From Streptococcus viridans (GTDB lineage Bacteria; Bacillota; Bacilli; Lactobacillales; Streptococcaceae): a stretch of 64,000 bases of DNA. Location of the stretch: NCBI RefSeq assembly GCF_900636365.1, contig NZ_LR134266.1:1563501-1627500 (forward strand). The letters are read 5' to 3'. Below the pieces are notes generated by a model, which saw only the letters and a list, made by a program, of their open reading frames with translations, did no database searches and had not been told where the DNA came from. Made by a program: the position numbers and the translations under genes. Of this stretch, positions 17,875 to 27,100 are shown one piece after another (positions within the stretch are counted from its first letter, which is position 1; each line of letters begins with the position of its first letter).

Positions 17875-20696
17875 TGTAATTTCCCTTTCAAATACTGTCC
17901 TGTAAAGCTAGCTGGATTGCTAGCTACCTCTTCTGGTGTTCCTGTCGCAATAATGGTACCACCACCGACTCCACCTTCAGGTCCTAAGTCGATGATATGG
18001 TCCGCTGTCTTAATCACGTCCAAGTTGTGCTCGATGACCAAAACAGTATTGCCATCATCCACAAAGCGTTCCAAGACCTTGAGCAAACGAGAGATGTCTT
18101 CGGTATGAAGACCTGTTGTCGGCTCATCCAAAATATAAAAAGACTTACCTGTCGAACGCTTATGAAGCTCAGAAGCCAACTTCATCCGCTGGGCTTCTCC
18201 TCCTGAAAGTGTCGTTGCCGGTTGTCCCAAGGTCACATAGCCCAAGCCGACATCCTTGATGGTTTGTAATTTGCGATTAATCTTTGGAATATGTTTAAAG
18301 AAATCCACCGCATCATTGACGGTCATGTCCAAAATCTGGGAGATATTTTTTTCTTTATAGTGAACTTCTAGGGTTTCACTGTTGTAGCGTCGTCCATGGC
18401 AGACTTCACACGGTACATAGACATCCGGTAGGAAATGCATCTCAATCTTGATAATACCATCTCCCGAACAAGCCTCACACCGGCCACCTTTGACGTTGAA
18501 ACTAAAGCGGCCTTTTTTGTAGCCTCTAATCTTGGCTTCATTGGTTTGGGCAAAGAGATCGCGAATGTCGTCAAATACACCTGTATAGGTAGCTGGATTG
18601 GAGCGTGGAGTGCGGCCAATCGGACTTTGGTCGATATCGATCAGTCGATCAATGTGCTCGACACCTGAAATGGTTTTGTATTTCCCTGGTTTCTCTGAAT
18701 TGCGATTCAATTTTTGCGCCAGCGTTTTTTTCAAAATACTGTTGACCAAGGTTGACTTCCCTGAGCCAGAAACGCCAGTGACAGCAATGAACTTGCCCAG
18801 CGGGAAGCGTGCTGTCACCTCTTTTAAGTTGTTTTCAGCGGCACCTGTCAGCTCGATAAAGCGTCCGTTGCCTACCCGTCGTTCCGTTGGTACTGGAATG
18901 GCCCGTTTGCCAGAAAGATACTGACCAGTGATGGATTTGCTATTGCGGGCTACCTGCTTAGGCGTTCCAGCCGCAACAATCTCTCCTCCAAAGACACCGG
19001 CTCCTGGACCGACGTCAATCAAGTAATCAGCTTCTCTCATAGTATCCTCATCGTGCTCGACGACGATCAAGGTATTGCCTAAATCACGCATCTTTTTAAG
19101 GCTGGCAATCAGGCGGTCATTGTCCCTTTGATGGAGACCGATCGAAGGCTCATCCAGAATATAGAGGACACCTGAGAGATTGGAGCCAATTTGGGTAGCC
19201 AAGCGAATGCGCTGACTCTCTCCCCCAGATAGAGTCCCAGCTGATCGAGACAGGGTCAAATAACTCAAACCAACATTGTTTAGGAAGCTCAAGCGATCCT
19301 TGACTTCTTTAAGAATCGGACGAGCAATAGTCTCCTCATTCTTGGTTAATTTGAGATCAGCTATCACCTTAAGATGGTCCTCAATAGACAAGTCAGAGAT
19401 CTGCCCGATATGGAGCCCCTTCTCTCCTCCTACTCGGACAGACAAGGCCTGGTCATTCAAACGATAACCATGGCAGGTGGCACAAGTCAATTCATTCATG
19501 TAGGACAACATCTGATTGCGGGTGAAATCACTAGAAGTTTCATGGTAGCGGCGATTGATGTTGGTAACGACCCCTTCAAAAGGAATGTCAATATCGCGAA
19601 CCCCACCAAATTCATTCTCATAATGGAAATGGAATTCCTTGCCCTCAGAACCATAAAAAACCAAGTGTCGGTCTTCTGGAGACAAGTCTTCAAATGGCTT
19701 GTCCATATCAATCCCAAACTGGATCATGGCCTGCTCCAACATCTGAGGATAGTAGTTAGAAGAAATCGGATTCCATGGTGCAAGCGCTCCTTCACGGAGA
19801 GTCTTACTAGCATCTGGAACAACCAAATCCAAGTCCACCTCTAGCTTGATCCCTAGTCCATCACAATCTGGACAAGAGCCAAAGGGGGCATTAAATGAAA
19901 AGAGACGAGGTTCCAATTCAGGGACGGTAAAGCCACATACCGGGCAAGCATAATGCTCTGAAAAGAGCAGTTCATTATCATCCATGGTATCGATGACCAC
20001 GTAGCCATCCGCAATTCGAAGGGCTGCTTCTACCGAGTCAAAGAGACGCGAGCGAATGCCGTCTTTGATCACAATCCGATCTACGACAACCTCGATGGTG
20101 TGCTGCTGGCTTTTGGATAATTCTGGGACCTCTGTCACATCATAGATCTCACCATCCACACGCACCCGGACATAGCCGTCTTTTTGAACCTTTTCGATGA
20201 TATTCTTATGCTGGCCTTTTTTCTTGCGAACAATGGGCGCTAAGATTTGCAGACGTTGGCGCTCCGGCAGTTCCAAAACTTGGTCAACAATCTGCTCGAC
20301 CGAAGAAGCCGTAATCGCTCCATGGCCATTGATACAGTAGGGAATCCCCACACGAGCATATAAAAGACGTAAGTAATCGTTGATTTCAGTTGTCGTTCCA
20401 ACCGTTGACCGCGGATTTTTGCTGGTTGTTTTTTGGTCAATAGAAATGGCTGGACTTAGGCCATCAATCGAGTCCACATCGGGTTTTTCCATGTTTCCTA
20501 AAAACTGACGAGCATAGGCTGACAGACTCTCTACATAACGTCTTTGCCCTTCCGCATAGAGAGTGTCAAAGGCTAAGCTCGATTTCCCAGAACCTGATAG
20601 ACCAGTGACCACCACTAGCTTATCTCGAGGGATTTCAACATCAATATTTTTTAAATTATGAGCACGCGCTCCATGAATGACAATTTTATCGAGCAT
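17871..20696 (-). CDS. uvrA: Excinuclease ABC subunit A
   Basis: Damage-recognition ATPase of nucleotide excision repair. The 941 residues hold two ABC modules: Walker A motifs [11 protein letters not shown] near residue 31 and [11 protein letters not shown] near 640, signature motifs [13 protein letters not shown] and [13 protein letters not shown], and zinc-binding CxxC pairs (CPVCG/CPDCDG, CATCHG, CEACSG/CEVCHG). I start at the ATG at 20696 with GGAAGAA upstream; a GTG nine bases earlier is possible. It is divergent from corA and followed by pepP with a four-base overlap. Confidence 0.97.
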   Translation of the reverse strand: MLDKIVIHGARAHNLKNIDVEIPRDKLVVVTGLSGSGKSSLAFDTLYAEGQRRYVESLSAYARQFLGNMEKPDVDSIDGLSPAISIDQKTTSKNPRSTVGTTTEINDYLRLLYARVGIPYCINGHGAITASSVEQIVDQVLELPERQRLQILAPIVRKKKGQHKNIIEKVQKDGYVRVRVDGEIYDVTEVPELSKSQQHTIEVVVDRIVIKDGIRSRLFDSVEAALRIADGYVVIDTMDDNELLFSEHYACPVCGFTVPELEPRLFSFNAPFGSCPDCDGLGIKLEVDLDLVVPDASKTLREGALAPWNPISSNYYPQMLEQAMIQFGIDMDKPFEDLSPEDRHLVFYGSEGKEFHFHYENEFGGVRDIDIPFEGVVTNINRRYHETSSDFTRNQMLSYMNELTCATCHGYRLNDQALSVRVGGEKGLHIGQISDLSIEDHLKVIADLKLTKNEETIARPILKEVKDRLSFLNNVGLSYLTLSRSAGTLSGGESQRIRLATQIGSNLSGVLYILDEPSIGLHQRDNDRLIASLKKMRDLGNTLIVVEHDEDTMREADYLIDVGPGAGVFGGEIVAAGTPKQVARNSKSITGQYLSGKRAIPVPTERRVGNGRFIELTGAAENNLKEVTARFPLGKFIAVTGVSGSGKSTLVNSILKKTLAQKLNRNSEKPGKYKTISGVEHIDRLIDIDQSPIGRTPRSNPATYTGVFDDIRDLFAQTNEAKIRGYKKGRFSFNVKGGRCEACSGDGIIKIEMHFLPDVYVPCEVCHGRRYNSETLEVHYKEKNISQILDMTVNDAVDFFKHIPKINRKLQTIKDVGLGYVTLGQPATTLSGGEAQRMKLASELHKRSTGKSFYILDEPTTGLHTEDISRLLKVLERFVDDGNTVLVIEHNLDVIKTADHIIDLGPEGGVGGGTIIATGTPEEVASNPASFTGQYLKGKLQ

Positions 20697-20729
20697 TTCT
20701 TCCACTTTTCATCAATTTATTTATCCTTC

Positions 20730-20738
20730 ATTATATCA
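20730..20738 (-). promoter_or_regulatory. uvrA extended -10 promoter
   Basis: On the minus strand TGA-TATAAT (TATAAT at 20730-20735). No good -35 at the right spacing, consistent with an extended -10 promoter. I saw no clear LexA-type box; streptococci generally lack the classic SOS regulon. Confidence 0.65.
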
Positions 20739-20777
20739 AATTTTTCAGCATTCTTTTATCCAAAAGCGTGCTTTTTC

Positions 20778-20786
20778 TGTTATAAT
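20778..20786 (+). promoter_or_regulatory. corA extended -10 promoter
   Basis: TGT-TATAAT (20778-20786), an extended -10 facing away from the uvrA promoter. The start would be near 20793, about 25 bases before the corA ATG, which has GGGGAGG upstream. Confidence 0.7.
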
Positions 20787-20817
20787 GTTAAGGTGTAAAA
20801 AAACAAGGGGAGGCACC

Positions 20818-21762
20818 ATGAAACAGGTCTTTTTATCAACCACAACTGAATTTAAAGAAATAGAGACACTGGAACCCGGTAGCTGGATCAACCTTGTCAA
20901 CCCTTCCCAAAGTGAATCGATGGAAATCGCATCTGCTTTCGGTATCGACATTGCCGATTTACGGGCACCACTCGATGCGGAAGAAATGTCTCGTATGACC
21001 ATCGAAGATGAGTATACCTTGATCATCGTGGACGTTCCCATCAAGGAAGAGCGGAACAATCAGACCTACTATGTCACCATCCCTTTGGGAATCATCCTAA
21101 CAGAAGAGGCTATCATCACCACTTGTTTGGAAGAGTTGCCTCTCCTAGACACCTTTATCAATCGTCGCTTGCGGAATTTCTATACTTTCATGCGGTCGCG
21201 CTTCATCTTCCAGATCCTTTATCGCAATGCTGAACTTTATTTGACTGCGCTTCGTACCCTGGATCGTAAGAGTGAACAGATTGAAAGCCAATTGCACAAA
21301 TCAACGCGTAATGAAGAGCTGATTGAACTGATGGAATTAGAAAAAACCATCGTCTACTTTAAGGCCTCTCTGAAAACCAATGAGCGCGTGATCAAGAAAT
21401 TGACCAGTGCCACTAGTAACATCAAGAAATACCTGGAAGACGAGGACTTGTTGGAAGATACCTTGATCGAAACCCAACAGGCGATTGAGATGGCGGATAT
21501 TTACGGAAACATCCTCCACTCTATGACCGATACCTTCGCATCGATTATCTCCAACAACCAGAATAATATCATGAAGACCTTGGCCATGGTGACCATCGTC
21601 ATGTCCATCCCAACCATGATTTTCTCGGCCTATGGGATGAACTTCAAGAACAATGACCTACCCCTCAATGGGGAACCTAATGCTTTCTGGCTCATTATCT
21701 TTATTGCCTTTGCCATGACCGGATCGCTCGTTGTCTACCTCATCCATAAAAAATGGTTCTAA
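20818..21762 (+). CDS. corA: CorA-family magnesium transporter
   Basis: Pentameric inner-membrane channel for Mg2+ or other divalent cations. The 314 residues have a cytoplasmic N-terminal domain and long helices, then two C-terminal membrane segments with the diagnostic selectivity motif GMN in SAYGMNFKNN near residue 277, before the second segment. I use the ATG at 20818 after GGGGAGG; longer upstream frames run through the promoter. It is followed 28 bases later by a small membrane protein gene, probably in the same operon. Confidence 0.94.
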   Translation: MKQVFLSTTTEFKEIETLEPGSWINLVNPSQSESMEIASAFGIDIADLRAPLDAEEMSRMTIEDEYTLIIVDVPIKEERNNQTYYVTIPLGIILTEEAIITTCLEELPLLDTFINRRLRNFYTFMRSRFIFQILYRNAELYLTALRTLDRKSEQIESQLHKSTRNEELIELMELEKTIVYFKASLKTNERVIKKLTSATSNIKKYLEDEDLLEDTLIETQQAIEMADIYGNILHSMTDTFASIISNNQNNIMKTLAMVTIVMSIPTMIFSAYGMNFKNNDLPLNGEPNAFWLIIFIAFAMTGSLVVYLIHKKWF

Positions 21763-21790
21763 CACCTACTAATAACACTAAGGAGTATTT

Positions 21791-22465
21791 ATGTCTCAAT
21801 TTGATTTGACCCAATTAAGTAAAAAAAATCAAGAATTCGTTCGCATCGCTAAACACCAATTGATTGAAAATGGCAAAACCGAAGAAGATGCTACTAGCCT
21901 AATTGAAGAAATTCTTCCAGCCATCTTTGAAAACCAACCAAAAGGAGTAACGGCGCGAACTCTCTTTGGAGCGCCAACTGTTTGGGCCAATGCTTTTAGT
22001 GATAAGGAACGCTACGAAAAAGAGCATCCAAAAGAAAATGATACTCCTCTTCTCATGATTACGGATTCTTTCCTTCTCGTCTTTGGTCTCTTTGCTGCCA
22101 TTTCAGCCTTCATGAACCTTTTTGCACCTCAGGGAACCACTTATGGACTTCTCACTTTAACTCTTGGTAGCTTGGCTGGTGGGGTTGTGCTCTATTTGAT
22201 GTATTACTACTTCTACCAATACTACGAAGTTTCTAAACGTGGAATGAAACGACCTGCTTTAACCAAGTCACTTCCTATCCTAATGTTAGCCATGATCCTT
22301 TGGGTTGTGATTCTCATGGTCACTGCTTTGCTCCCACAATTCCTTAACCCTCGTGTACCAAACTGGTTCATGCTCTTACTCGGTGGTGGGGCTCTTCTCC
22401 TCCGCTACTACTTGAAGAAAAAATACAATATCAAGAGCGCCAATACGGCACCTCAACGACGCTAA
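21791..22465 (+). CDS. DUF1129-type membrane protein
   Basis: Protein of unknown function with a soluble N-terminal region of about 80 residues and four hydrophobic segments from about residue 85 to 215, matching the DUF1129 family as I recall it. The same corA-DUF1129 pair lies next to uvrA-pepP in other streptococci. The ATG follows AAGGAG. The 224-residue product ends in a basic tail (RYYLKKKYN). No catalytic motif is visible, so I assign no function beyond a possible link to cation transport by context. Confidence 0.85.
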   Translation: MSQFDLTQLSKKNQEFVRIAKHQLIENGKTEEDATSLIEEILPAIFENQPKGVTARTLFGAPTVWANAFSDKERYEKEHPKENDTPLLMITDSFLLVFGLFAAISAFMNLFAPQGTTYGLLTLTLGSLAGGVVLYLMYYYFYQYYEVSKRGMKRPALTKSLPILMLAMILWVVILMVTALLPQFLNPRVPNWFMLLLGGGALLLRYYLKKKYNIKSANTAPQRR

Positions 22466-22470
22466 AAAGA

Positions 22471-22498
22471 AACGGATGAACACTTCATCCGTTTTTGT
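22471..22498 (+). terminator. Terminator of the corA operon
   Basis: AACGGATGAA (22471-22480) and TTCATCCGTT (22484-22493) form a perfect ten-base stem followed by TTTGTTTT. Confidence 0.88.
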
Positions 22499-22499
22499 T

Positions 22500-23021
22500 T
22501 TACTGCATGTCCTTGTTCAACCTTTTTGAAAAATAGAGGACTAAGTCATCATTGTTTTCACAAGAACTGTAAGGGCCCAAGGGCTGATCCCTAAACCAAA
22601 CCCCAGATCCATCTGGGATATAGCCCCGTTTAACATAAAGCCTTTGAGCCGGGCCATAACCCGAGTGTAAACCAACCCCTAAAGTCACAATCTCTGAAAG
22701 TAGCCAGACTCTTTTTTCCGCCTCCTCTATGAGTTGATTCCCAATTCCTCGATTTCTAAATGGCTCAAAAACATTAAAATCAGTTAGTTCAGGATAGACT
22801 CCCACGAAAGGACCGTGCTTGGCAACAGGCAATATAGTGATATAACCTGCCACAAGTCCATCCGACTCAGCTACTAATACGTCCCTTTCTCCATTCTCCT
22901 GATCCTGAAAATAGCTGGCCAAGATATCCTCTCTACCCGGCCACCCTTGGTGGATAAAGGCTTGAGAGATGTGCTCAATATCTGCCTTTATCATCCTCCT
23001 GATGATTACACCTTCCTTCAT
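22500..23021 (-). CDS. GNAT-family N-acetyltransferase
   Basis: Acetyl-CoA-dependent acyltransferase of the GNAT fold. The 173 residues show the motif A acetyl-CoA loop FRNRGIGNQLIEEAEKR near residue 85 and a C-terminal LYVKRGYIPDGSGVWF block. The ATG follows GGAGGGAACT. The substrate is not evident. The gene stands alone between the corA operon (convergent) and the tandem repeat array downstream of rpsR. Confidence 0.85.
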   Translation of the reverse strand: MKEGVIIRRMIKADIEHISQAFIHQGWPGREDILASYFQDQENGERDVLVAESDGLVAGYITILPVAKHGPFVGVYPELTDFNVFEPFRNRGIGNQLIEEAEKRVWLLSEIVTLGVGLHSGYGPAQRLYVKRGYIPDGSGVWFRDQPLGPYSSCENNDDLVLYFSKRLNKDMQ

Positions 23022-23081
23022 AGTTCCCTCCTTGATACATTCCTTCCCACATTATAACACGATTAGAGCTAGGGAAAGGTC

Positions 23082-23325
23082 AAAGAGGTCCACCCGAACC
23101 TCAACTCGCTTTCTCATTTTCAAGCTCATGAAAAAAAGACCCGTAAAGGCCTTAATTCGCTTTCTTATTTTCAAGCTCATGAAAAAGAGGTCCACCGGAC
23201 CTCAACTCGCTATCACATTTCCAAGCTCGTGAAAAAGAGATCCACCCGGACCTCAACTCGCTATCACATTTCCAAGCTCGTGAAAAAGAGGTCCACCCGG
23301 ACCTGAAAAAAAGACCCACCCGGGT
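23082..23325. repeat. Tandem array of about five terminator-like hairpin units (unit near 50 bp)
   Basis: Units begin near 23082, 23131, 23182, 23232 and 23283. Each carries a short hairpin such as AGGTCCACCCGGACCT followed by a spacer like CAACTCGCTATCACATTTCC and AAGCTCGTGAAAAAG. Units 3 and 4 are nearly identical, while units 1 and 2 have drifted; unit 2 has changed its hairpin but still pairs (AAGACCCGTAAAGGCCTT). The array sits beside the true rpsR terminator (GACCC/GGGTC), which looks like the parent hairpin. It fills most of the 311-base gap between GNAT and rpsR. Confidence 0.85.
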
Positions 23326-23331
23326 CTTTTT
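23306..23331 (-). terminator. Terminator of the rpsF-ssb-rpsR operon
   Basis: AAAGACCC (23309-23316) pairs with GGGTCTTT (23322-23329). On the minus strand the stem is followed by TTTTTTT. It begins two bases after the rpsR stop. Confidence 0.88.
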
Positions 23332-23332
23332 T

Positions 23333-23572
23333 TTAATCTTCGTTTACGAAAGGCATCAAAGCCATTACGCGAGCGCGTTTGATAGCTGTTGTTACTTTAC
23401 GTTGGTTCTTCGCTGAAGTTCCAGTTACACGACGAGGAAGGATTTTCCCACGTTCTGAAACGAAACGGCTAAGAAGCTCAGTATCTTTGTAATCAACATA
23501 TTCAATTTTGTTTGCTGCGATGTAATCAACTTTTTTACGGCGTTTGAATCCGCCACGACGTTGTTGAGCCAT
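23333..23572 (-). CDS. rpsR: 30S ribosomal protein S18
   Basis: Small-subunit ribosomal protein that pairs with S6 on 16S rRNA. The 79 residues include the basic start [18 protein letters not shown] and the signature blocks [20 protein letters not shown] and [13 protein letters not shown]. It is the last gene of the rpsF-ssb-rpsR operon with a strong terminator. Confidence 0.98.
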   Translation of the reverse strand: MAQQRRGGFKRRKKVDYIAANKIEYVDYKDTELLSRFVSERGKILPRRVTGTSAKNQRKVTTAIKRARVMALMPFVNED

Positions 23573-23613
23573 GTTTATTTCTCCTTTATAGTTTTAATTC
23601 GTTAAACCCATTC

Positions 23614-24108
23614 TTAGAATGGTAGATCGTCATCCGAGATGTCCATTGGATTAGCTCCAAATGGATTGTCATCACGTCCAAAGTTTGGTGTTGCGTTCGA
23701 TGGTTCAGATCCTCCAAAGCTTGGAGCTGCATTTCCTGCAAATCCTCCACCTGAAGAATAACCTCCACCAGCTTGTCCTTCACGATTCGCGCGGCTTTCC
23801 AACAATTGGAAGCTGTCCGCTACGACTTCAGTGACATAAACACGTTGACCTTGCTGATTCTCATAATTACGAGTCTGGATACGACCTGTAATCCCAACTA
23901 AGGCACCCTTTTTAGCCCAATTTGCTAAATTTTCAGCTTGTTGACGCCAAATCACACAGTTGATAAAGTCCGCATCTCGTTCACCATTTTGGTTTTTAAA
24001 ATTACGGTTAACAGCAAGTGAAAATGTCGCAACAGCCTGGTTTTGAGGGGTATAACGAAGTTCAGCATCTCGAGTCATACGACCTACAAGTACAACATTG
24101 TTAATCAT
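23614..24108 (-). CDS. ssb: Single-stranded DNA-binding protein
   Basis: Binds and protects single-stranded DNA in replication, repair and recombination. The 164 residues have an OB fold (about 1-105, beginning [20 protein letters not shown]), a Gly/Asn/Ser-rich linker, and the acidic tail DISDDDLPF that recruits partner proteins. The position between rpsF and rpsR marks it as the housekeeping SsbA rather than the competence-specific SsbB. Confidence 0.97.
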   Translation of the reverse strand: MINNVVLVGRMTRDAELRYTPQNQAVATFSLAVNRNFKNQNGERDADFINCVIWRQQAENLANWAKKGALVGITGRIQTRNYENQQGQRVYVTEVVADSFQLLESRANREGQAGGGYSSGGGFAGNAAPSFGGSEPSNATPNFGRDDNPFGANPMDISDDDLPF

Positions 24109-24134
24109 TAGTCACCTTCTTTATTCGTTAGGGC

Positions 24135-24425
24135 TTACGCGTCAACTTTTACGATCATGTGACGAAGAATGTCACCGTTGATTTTTGAAAGACGGTCGAA
24201 CTCGTTAAGAGCTGCATCGTCGTTCGCTTCAACGTTTACGATGTGGTAAAGTCCTTCACGGAAATCTTGGATTTCGTATGCAAGACGACGTTTTTCCCAA
24301 TCTTTTGATTCAACAACAGTTGCACCGTTGTCAGTCAAGATAGAGTCAAAGCGTGCTACCAAAGCGTTTTTAGCTTCTTCTTCAATGTTTGGACGAATAA
24401 TATAAAGAATTTCGTATTTAGCCAT
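24135..24425 (-). CDS. rpsF: 30S ribosomal protein S6
   Basis: Binds 16S rRNA together with S18. The 96 residues start [20 protein letters not shown] and contain [21 protein letters not shown], typical of S6. First gene in the operon. Its leader contains a hairpin, ACCCC/GGGGT (about 24451-24472), near the ribosome binding site; S6:S18 leader autoregulation is known in bacteria, but I could not match the known motif here. Confidence 0.98.
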   Translation of the reverse strand: MAKYEILYIIRPNIEEEAKNALVARFDSILTDNGATVVESKDWEKRRLAYEIQDFREGLYHIVNVEANDDAALNEFDRLSKINGDILRHMIVKVDA

Positions 24426-24499
24426 TGATATGTTCCTCCTTTTGGTCTAATGACCCCAAGTCTTTGCAAGGGGTAAGTGAGGTTTGCTCACAAGAAACT

Positions 24500-24528
24500 A
24501 TTATACCAGACTTCGGTATAGAAGGCAA
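24500..24528 (-). promoter_or_regulatory. rpsF operon promoter
   Basis: On the minus strand TTGCCT (24523-24528), a 17-base spacer and TATAAT (24500-24505) preceded by TGG. The leader to rpsF is about 70 bases. Confidence 0.85.
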
Positions 24529-24631
24529 GTAAAAATACCTTCTCTTGATTCTTTTTGAGAAGATTTATTTTTCTTCTATTATTTTCTCTAGTTTTTATAC
24601 AGCAAGGAAATCTCTCCCTTTCCTTAAAGAA

Positions 24632-24645
24632 AACTGATATCAGTT
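24632..24645. promoter_or_regulatory. Perfect 14-bp palindrome before the glycosyltransferase operon
   Basis: AACTGATATCAGTT is a perfect palindrome. It lies just upstream of TATACT (24665-24670), a plausible -10 for the following operon, so a dimeric regulator bound there would cover the -35 region. No regulator is assigned. Confidence 0.35.
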
Positions 24646-24703
24646 AGCTTTAAGAATGGGCCGTTATACTACCTTCATCACAAACAAGAAACGAGGAACG
24701 GTT

Positions 24704-25756
24704 ATGAATTATTTAGTCATCCCCGCTTATCAACCCGATCAAAAACTTCTCAAACTGGTGAAAAAACTGAGAGAAAAATGTGACTTCTCCATTATCGTTG
24801 TGGACGATGGTAGTTCTGAGGAGTGCCAGGCTATTTTTGAAAAATTAGACGGATTAGCTACAGTCCTTCACCACGAAGTGAACCTTGGAAAAGGAGGGGC
24901 TCTCAAAACAGCCTACACCTACATTCAAGAGCAAGGGCAATACGGAACAGTCATCACTGCCGATGCCGATGGCCAACATAAGGTTTGGGATATCTTCCGC
25001 GTGGCCAACCAATCGCAAGATAATCCGAATCAATTGATTCTAGGGGCACGCGCCTTTTCAGGCAAGGTTCCTTTGCGTTCTGCTTTTGGAAATAAATTGA
25101 CCCGCTTCTTGTTCAAGCAACAAACAGGGGTCGCTGTGACAGATACCCAGACTGGCCTTCGAGCCTTTACAACGAACATGATTCCTTTTATGTTAGAAAT
25201 TGAGGGTCAACGGTATGAGTACGAAATGAATGTGCTTCTTGCAGCTAGCAAGGCCTTCCCCATCTTGGAAGTTCCGATCGAAACAGTCTATATCAATGAC
25301 AATGAAGGGTCCCACTTCCGTCCTGTTCGAGACGGTCTCATGATCTACAAGGACATGTTTAAATTTGCACTTTCGTCCCTCAGTAGCTTTATCGTTGACT
25401 ATCTGGTCTATGCTTTCTTTCTTTTCGTAATGATGGCTGTGCCGATTAGCCTTCGGATCCTCCTTGCCAACGGGATTGCTCGTGTGGCTAGCTCTATCTT
25501 TAACTACTCGACTAACAAACGTTTCGTCTTTAAGAACAAAGACAGCCTGGCTCGAACCGGAAGTGGTTACTTGGGACTTGCGATTGGACTCTTTATTCTC
25601 GATACCCTCTTGATTCGACTCTTCTATACAAGCTTCGGTCTCCATTTGCTCCTCAGCAAAGTGATCGTCGGACTCTTGCTCTTCGTCGTCTCATGGTTGA
25701 TTCAGAAAAAAATCATTTTCAAGGAAAGGACTGCACCTACTCATGAAATTCTTTAA
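24704..25756 (+). CDS. GT2 glycosyltransferase with C-terminal GtrA-like membrane domain
   Basis: Polyprenyl-phosphate sugar transferase type enzyme. Of the 350 residues, the first 215 form a GT-A fold with IIVVDDGSSEECQ near residue 33, NLGKGGALKTAYTY near 64 and the metal-binding DADGQHKV near 88. The last 130 residues form a GtrA-like domain with about four membrane segments. Such fusions typically load a sugar onto undecaprenyl phosphate and flip or present it for surface glycan decoration. The ATG at 24704 has GAGGA upstream. It overlaps the next gene by 14 bases and heads a three-gene operon. Confidence 0.85.
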   Translation: MNYLVIPAYQPDQKLLKLVKKLREKCDFSIIVVDDGSSEECQAIFEKLDGLATVLHHEVNLGKGGALKTAYTYIQEQGQYGTVITADADGQHKVWDIFRVANQSQDNPNQLILGARAFSGKVPLRSAFGNKLTRFLFKQQTGVAVTDTQTGLRAFTTNMIPFMLEIEGQRYEYEMNVLLAASKAFPILEVPIETVYINDNEGSHFRPVRDGLMIYKDMFKFALSSLSSFIVDYLVYAFFLFVMMAVPISLRILLANGIARVASSIFNYSTNKRFVFKNKDSLARTGSGYLGLAIGLFILDTLLIRLFYTSFGLHLLLSKVIVGLLLFVVSWLIQKKIIFKERTAPTHEIL

Positions 25757-26645
25757 AAAATCGTATACCTATGCTGCTTGTTTCGGCATCCTGCTAACAA
25801 GCTCCTTCAGCTATTCTATGCTTAAGACCTTCGTCTTATCAGATGCTATCCAAACAGTTAAAGCAACAACAACTGATAGTAAAGCTGCTGAACAAGCTGC
25901 AGCAACTGCTACCACTACAGATACCAGTTACTCCGATGACAATATCCAGGTAAGCCTGACAGAAAAAACAGTCGAAAACACTCAAGTTTACATTGCAGAT
26001 ATTACGGTTAGCTCTTCTGACTATCTAAGAACTGCTTTTGCTCAAAATACCTATGGGACCAATGTGACGGCTAAAACTTCCGTCACTGCAGCTGAGAACA
26101 ATGCTATTCTAGCCGTCAATGGAGACTACTACGGAGCTAATAGCACCGGCTATGTCATCCGAAACGGAGTGGTCTACCGCGATAAGGTTCGTGAGGATTC
26201 AAGCAATGGCGACCTGGCGATTTATAAAGATGGCTCCTTCAAGGTTATCTACGAAGATGAAATCTCTGCGGATCAGTTGGTCAAAGACGGGGTTGTTAAT
26301 CTCCTTGCCTTCGGACCTTCCTTGGTTGAAGATGGAGAAATTACAGTCGATACAAACTCAGAGGTGGGACAATCCATGTCTTCTAACCCACGGACGGCTA
26401 TCGGAATCATCGATGAAAACCACTACATCATTGTCGTTTCAGATGGGCGGACTTCAGAGAGCGAAGGGCTTTCTCTCTACCAATTAGCGGAAGTGATGAA
26501 ATCGTATGGCGTCAAAACAGCCTACAACCTGGATGGTGGTGGATCTTCTACACTTTACTTCAATGGCCAAGTTATTAACAAACCAACTACAAATGGTACT
26601 ATCTCAGAAAGGGCGGTGAGTGACATTGTCTACATCGGTTACTAA
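25743..26645 (+). CDS. Exported phosphodiester glycosidase family protein (NAGPA domain)
   Basis: The 300 residues begin with a basic stretch and a hydrophobic signal or anchor (about 10-30), then a Ala/Thr-rich linker and a NAGPA/DUF2233 domain. Domain motifs include AVNGDYYGANSTGYVIRNG near residue 125 and AYNLDGGGSSTLYFNG near 262. The family cleaves sugar-phosphodiester bonds, as in the mammalian enzyme that uncovers mannose 6-phosphate; bacterial members are linked to exopolysaccharide or teichoic-type polymers. Starting within the GT2 gene and ending within the next one, it is certainly co-translated with both. Substrate unknown. Confidence 0.85.
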   Translation: MKFFKKSYTYAACFGILLTSSFSYSMLKTFVLSDAIQTVKATTTDSKAAEQAAATATTTDTSYSDDNIQVSLTEKTVENTQVYIADITVSSSDYLRTAFAQNTYGTNVTAKTSVTAAENNAILAVNGDYYGANSTGYVIRNGVVYRDKVREDSSNGDLAIYKDGSFKVIYEDEISADQLVKDGVVNLLAFGPSLVEDGEITVDTNSEVGQSMSSNPRTAIGIIDENHYIIVVSDGRTSESEGLSLYQLAEVMKSYGVKTAYNLDGGGSSTLYFNGQVINKPTTNGTISERAVSDIVYIGY

Positions 26646-27033
26646 TCCTATCAAACAACGGTTGAAAAAGACCATCCTCTGGTACACTCTGATTTCAGCT
26701 TTCTTCTTCGTCGGAAGTCGCATCTACGAACACTTTAGCTTTGGGGAAACCTCTGCCTTCATGCACTATCTCTTCATGATCCCTTTGATTGGTGGTGCCT
26801 TGCTAGTGACTCTGCAACTAGTGGTAAAAGGCCTTTCTCGAATCACTCTTAATCTTTGGAACTCAGCTGTTGCTACGGCAACTGCGGGGGCTCTCTACCG
26901 AGGCATTGTGAACCTCTCTGGTCGTTCAACAACTCTCGACCAACCCTACTATTATGTTGCAGGGCTCTTCCTAGCCCTTGCCCTCATCAGCCTCTTCTTT
27001 GTCCGCAGTGTCTGGTTGGAGAAAACAGCTTAA
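26620..27033 (+). CDS. Small polytopic membrane protein
   Basis: A 137-residue protein with about four hydrophobic segments and no motif I recognise. It starts at a GTG (26620) about seven bases after GAAAGG; a TTG at 26626 is an alternative. The frame overlaps the glycosidase gene by 26 bases, which with the shared terminator places it in the same operon. It may assist the glycan step carried out by the two upstream gene products, but nothing in its sequence shows that. Confidence 0.75.
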   Translation: MTLSTSVTNPIKQRLKKTILWYTLISAFFFVGSRIYEHFSFGETSAFMHYLFMIPLIGGALLVTLQLVVKGLSRITLNLWNSAVATATAGALYRGIVNLSGRSTTLDQPYYYVAGLFLALALISLFFVRSVWLEKTA

Positions 27034-27039
27034 AACATT

Positions 27040-27075
27040 CAAAACGTCCGTTTCTAAAATTAAACGGACGTTTTT
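27040..27075 (+). terminator. Terminator of the glycosyltransferase operon
   Basis: AAAACGTCCGTTT (27041-27053) and AAACGGACGTTTT (27062-27074), a 13-base perfect stem with flanking A and T runs. It can act in both directions and lies between two convergent units. Confidence 0.88.
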
Positions 27076-27100
27076 TAGAGTAAGCTAATGCCTGAACGGC

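Noticed and set aside
19374..19844. 156-codon open frame opposite uvrA
   Set aside because: Antisense of a conserved uvrA region with no ribosome binding site or recognisable product.
23082..23325. CRISPR array
   Set aside because: Units are direct tandem copies with no variable spacers, each holds a terminator-like hairpin, and no cas genes are near.
24440..24480. S6:S18 ribosomal leader motif upstream of rpsF
   Set aside because: A hairpin (ACCCC/GGGGT) is present, but I could not match the conserved loop of the known leader motif, so I left it as a remark on rpsF.
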